A DNA stretch of 15,521 nucleotides from Planctomycetota bacterium (GTDB taxonomy: Bacteria; Planctomycetota; SZUA-567), in contig JAJBTL010000264.1 of the NCBI GenBank assembly GCA_020860865.1, positions 11,585 to 27,105 of the forward strand, read 5' to 3'. Position 1 is the first letter of the stretch. Each line of letters begins with the position of its first letter. Below, piece by piece: positions 14,073 through 15,521 of the stretch. Made by a program: the position numbers and the translations under genes. The notes beneath the pieces are model-generated. The model searched no databases, had not been told where the DNA came from, and saw nothing but the letters and a program-made list of their open reading frames with translations.

Positions 14073-14108
14073 CCGGCCCGGTGCAACGCAGTGGCTGAAC
14101 CGGGCCGG
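14073..14108. repeat. Perfect 10-bp inverted repeat upstream of the sigma operon
   Basis: CCGGCCCGGT (14073-14082) and ACCGGGCCGG (14099-14108) are perfect reverse complements around 16 bases. No T-run follows on either strand, so it is not a standard terminator. It could be a regulator site, a processing hairpin at the end of the LTXXQ gene transcript, or a copy of a dispersed repeat. Confidence 0.5.
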
Positions 14109-14147
14109 TGCCGCTCGATTACTTTGTAAAAATGGTGCCAGTCAATT

Positions 14148-14194
14148 AAGGGTACCTCAAAAATCTAGAAAACGAAGTTTTTAGAGGGAACCTT
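14148..14194 (-). terminator. Possible A/T-rich terminator hairpin after the LTXXQ gene
   Basis: Around the end of the LTXXQ gene an imperfect palindrome reaches from AAGG (14148) to CCTT (14194). Its core pairs TCTA-G-AAAAC with GTTTT-TAGA around GAA. On the minus strand this core is followed by TTTTT, the layout of a terminator with a weak stem. It overlaps the last bases of the gene by two positions. Confidence 0.4.
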
Positions 14195-14930
14195 AACGCC
14201 TCGGGCCGCCGTGACGGGGGCCGCGTTCGTCGCGGTCACGCTTGCCGGGCCGGTCCCGGCGGTCGTCGCGGTCCGGGCGGCCGGGGCGATCCATGCGGTC
14301 GCGCCGATCGCCTCTTTTCGGGCTGTCGAGTTTTTCGACCTGTTCCGGGGTCAGGATGCCTTTAATCCGGTCGTAGCCGGCACGTTTCAACGCGGCCATG
14401 CGGCCAGTGGCGGCGCCAAGCGCTTCGTGGGCCGAGACGATGGCGGCCTGATCCGGGTTGTCCCGGTCGTAGACGTCGGCGAGGGCCTTTTTCGCGTCCA
14501 TCAGTGCCAAGCGGGCTTCCAGGCCCTGTTTATAATTATCTGTCAGGATATCGACCATCTGGGACTTTTGGGCGTCCGTGAGGTCAAGGTCCATGAGGCG
14601 GCGCATTTCCTTGGGTCCGGTCATGTCGTGAAATCCGCGCGGGCCGAAGCCGGGACCGTCATGACGGGCGAAGCCTCTGCCCATGCCGGGACCCATGCCG
14701 CGGTGTATGCCGGGGCCGTCGTGCATCATGTGGCGGGGCATCATTCCCCGGCCGGGACCACCCCACAGGGGACGGCCGTAGGTCGGCGAGTCGTCGTCAT
14801 CGTCGACATCATCGACGATAATCATGTACTCGGCGTCGTCCACGATATCGACATCGTCTTCGGCCCGAACGTAGGACGCCGCGCCGGTCATGAGAAAGGC
14901 GGCGAGAAAGAGGGATAGGGCTTTGCGCAT
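14193..14930 (-). CDS. Secreted LTXXQ (Spy/CpxP-family) protein with Met/His-rich segment
   Basis: ATG 14930 follows an excellent AGGAGA ribosome binding site. The 245-residue product has a clear Sec signal peptide (MRKALSLFLAAFLMTGAASY, cut after VRA at 23), an Asp-rich stretch (24-48) and a Gly/Met/His-rich segment (about 56-103, with MMPRHMMHDG and MGPGMGRG). A helical domain follows with both LTXXQ motifs, LTDAQ at 117-121 and LTPEQ at 193-197, and then a 45-residue tail of Arg, Asp, Gly and Pro. LTXXQ proteins (Spy, CpxP) are periplasmic chaperones or stress modulators. Met/His-rich stretches of this kind often bind copper or silver. It lies upstream of, and on the same strand as, the ECF sigma/sensor operon, with 292 bases between them. 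It is probably a target or partner of that system; metal binding is inference. Confidence 0.85.
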   Translation of the reverse strand: MRKALSLFLAAFLMTGAASYVRAEDDVDIVDDAEYMIIVDDVDDDDDSPTYGRPLWGGPGRGMMPRHMMHDGPGIHRGMGPGMGRGFARHDGPGFGPRGFHDMTGPKEMRRLMDLDLTDAQKSQMVDILTDNYKQGLEARLALMDAKKALADVYDRDNPDQAAIVSAHEALGAATGRMAALKRAGYDRIKGILTPEQVEKLDSPKRGDRRDRMDRPGRPDRDDRRDRPGKRDRDERGPRHGGPRR

Positions 14931-15199
14931 GGGTTCTCCTTTACGTATGATACCTGATTGGTTATTGCGGTACCGGTGGCATCTTTGTTGGGATAATGGT
15001 ATGTTATCGATACTGACTGCAGAAGAGTGGCACCGCGCCGTCTTCACTGCAGGTGGTTATTCTTCACATGTACTCCCTGATACACGTTCACCAGTTCCGC
15101 CTACAAAAGAGTAGTGTCCTGCTGACGCGTCGTGTTACGTCTTTTCACCGGAAAAAGTTTTTTTTTTACGCCCTGCGCCTCCGAAAGGAAGTCGAGAAA
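14931..15199. other. Divergent intergenic region with ten-T tract before kdsA
   Basis: This 269-base region separates the minus-strand LTXXQ gene from kdsA and should hold promoters for both; I could not assign a convincing -35/-10 pair for either. It is AT-richer than the genes. A run of ten T (15158-15167) follows a weak CTTTT/AAAAG hairpin (from 15141) and lies about 33 bases before the kdsA start. That looks like a weak terminator or attenuator, or a slippage-prone homopolymer. Confidence 0.4.
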
Positions 15200-15521
15200 A
15201 TGGCACCAACCAAAATCGTCCGTATCGGCCAGACCGCCTTCGGCGGCGGCAAGCGCCTCGCCCTCATAGCCGGCCCCTGCGTCATCGAATCGGAAATGCA
15301 CGTCCGCTCCATGGCGGAAAAACTGGTGCGTCTGACCGGTGACCTCGGCCTCCCGTACGTCTTCAAGGCCTCCTACGACAAGGCGAACCGTTCAAGTATC
15401 GGCGGTTTTCGCGGACCCGGGCTGAAGGACGGCCTCCGCATCCTCCGGGGCATCCGCCGGGACTGCGCCGTTCCGGTCATTTCGGACATTCACGAACGGG
15501 ACGAAATCGAACCGGCGGCGG
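15200..15521 (+). CDS. kdsA: 3-deoxy-8-phosphooctulonate (KDO-8-P) synthase, 5' part
   Basis: Condenses phosphoenolpyruvate with arabinose-5-phosphate to KDO-8-phosphate, the committed step to the KDO of lipopolysaccharide core, in the cytosol. ATG 15200 has AAAGGAAG (15184-15191) upstream; 107 residues are visible before the window ends. Family motifs: IAGPCVIES (23-31), VFKASYDKANRSSI (54-67, with the KANRSS substrate-binding loop), FRGPGL (70-75) and SDIHE (95-99). The Cys27 in the GPC motif corresponds to the metal-ligand Cys of the metal-dependent class (as in Aquifex), where E. coli KdsA has Asn, so this should be a metal-dependent enzyme. The closely related DAHP synthase lacks the KANRSS loop. 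It is evidence that the host makes LPS. Confidence 0.93.
   Translation, partial: MAPTKIVRIGQTAFGGGKRLALIAGPCVIESEMHVRSMAEKLVRLTGDLGLPYVFKASYDKANRSSIGGFRGPGLKDGLRILRGIRRDCAVPVISDIHERDEIEPAA

Overview
The window looks like chromosomal DNA of a Gram-negative (diderm), LPS-making bacterium. By eye it is about 60% GC. A KDO-8-phosphate synthase begins at the right edge, an outer-membrane beta-barrel export protein lies in the middle, and a periplasmic LTXXQ protein sits near the right end. I cannot name a phylum. The standard code is used: TGA ends several genes cleanly. I see no tRNA, rRNA, CRISPR array or insertion sequence.

Left part (1-3345): the 3' end of a TPR-repeat gene ends at a strong terminator. 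Next comes an isolated transcription unit for a probable 32-residue membrane peptide (1176-1274) with its own terminator, then a monocistronic gene for a 579-residue protein of unknown family with no cysteine, also closed by a strong terminator.

Centre (about 3445-10378): a plus-strand operon for synthesis and export of a cellulose-like exopolysaccharide. Its parts are a TPR/outer-membrane-barrel protein (BcsC- or PelB-like), a membrane family-2 glycosyltransferase without a PilZ domain (BcsA-like), a membrane-anchored family-8 glycosidase (BcsZ-like) and two small helical proteins I do not recognise. No BcsB-like subunit is visible. The TPR/barrel gene is broken twice: a one-base frameshift at a run of five G (3997-4001), and an in-frame TGA (6342-6344) halfway through the barrel. 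Both sides of each break still read as good protein, so these are recent lesions, sequence errors or, less likely, recoding sites.

Right part (10589-15521): a short QueG-like 4Fe-4S protein is divergent from a phosphoglycerate mutase gene (gpmA), with candidate promoters for both and a perfect 17-bp palindrome inside the gpmA promoter. gpmA converges on a minus-strand regulatory operon and shares a bidirectional terminator with it. That operon encodes an ECF sigma factor, a small single-span membrane protein and a membrane-anchored heavy-metal-sensor-like protein joined by ATGA overlaps, the same set of parts as CnrH/CnrY/CnrX. Upstream of it on the same strand is a secreted Spy/CpxP-like protein with a Met/His-rich segment, a likely effector or target. 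The 5' part of kdsA closes the window.
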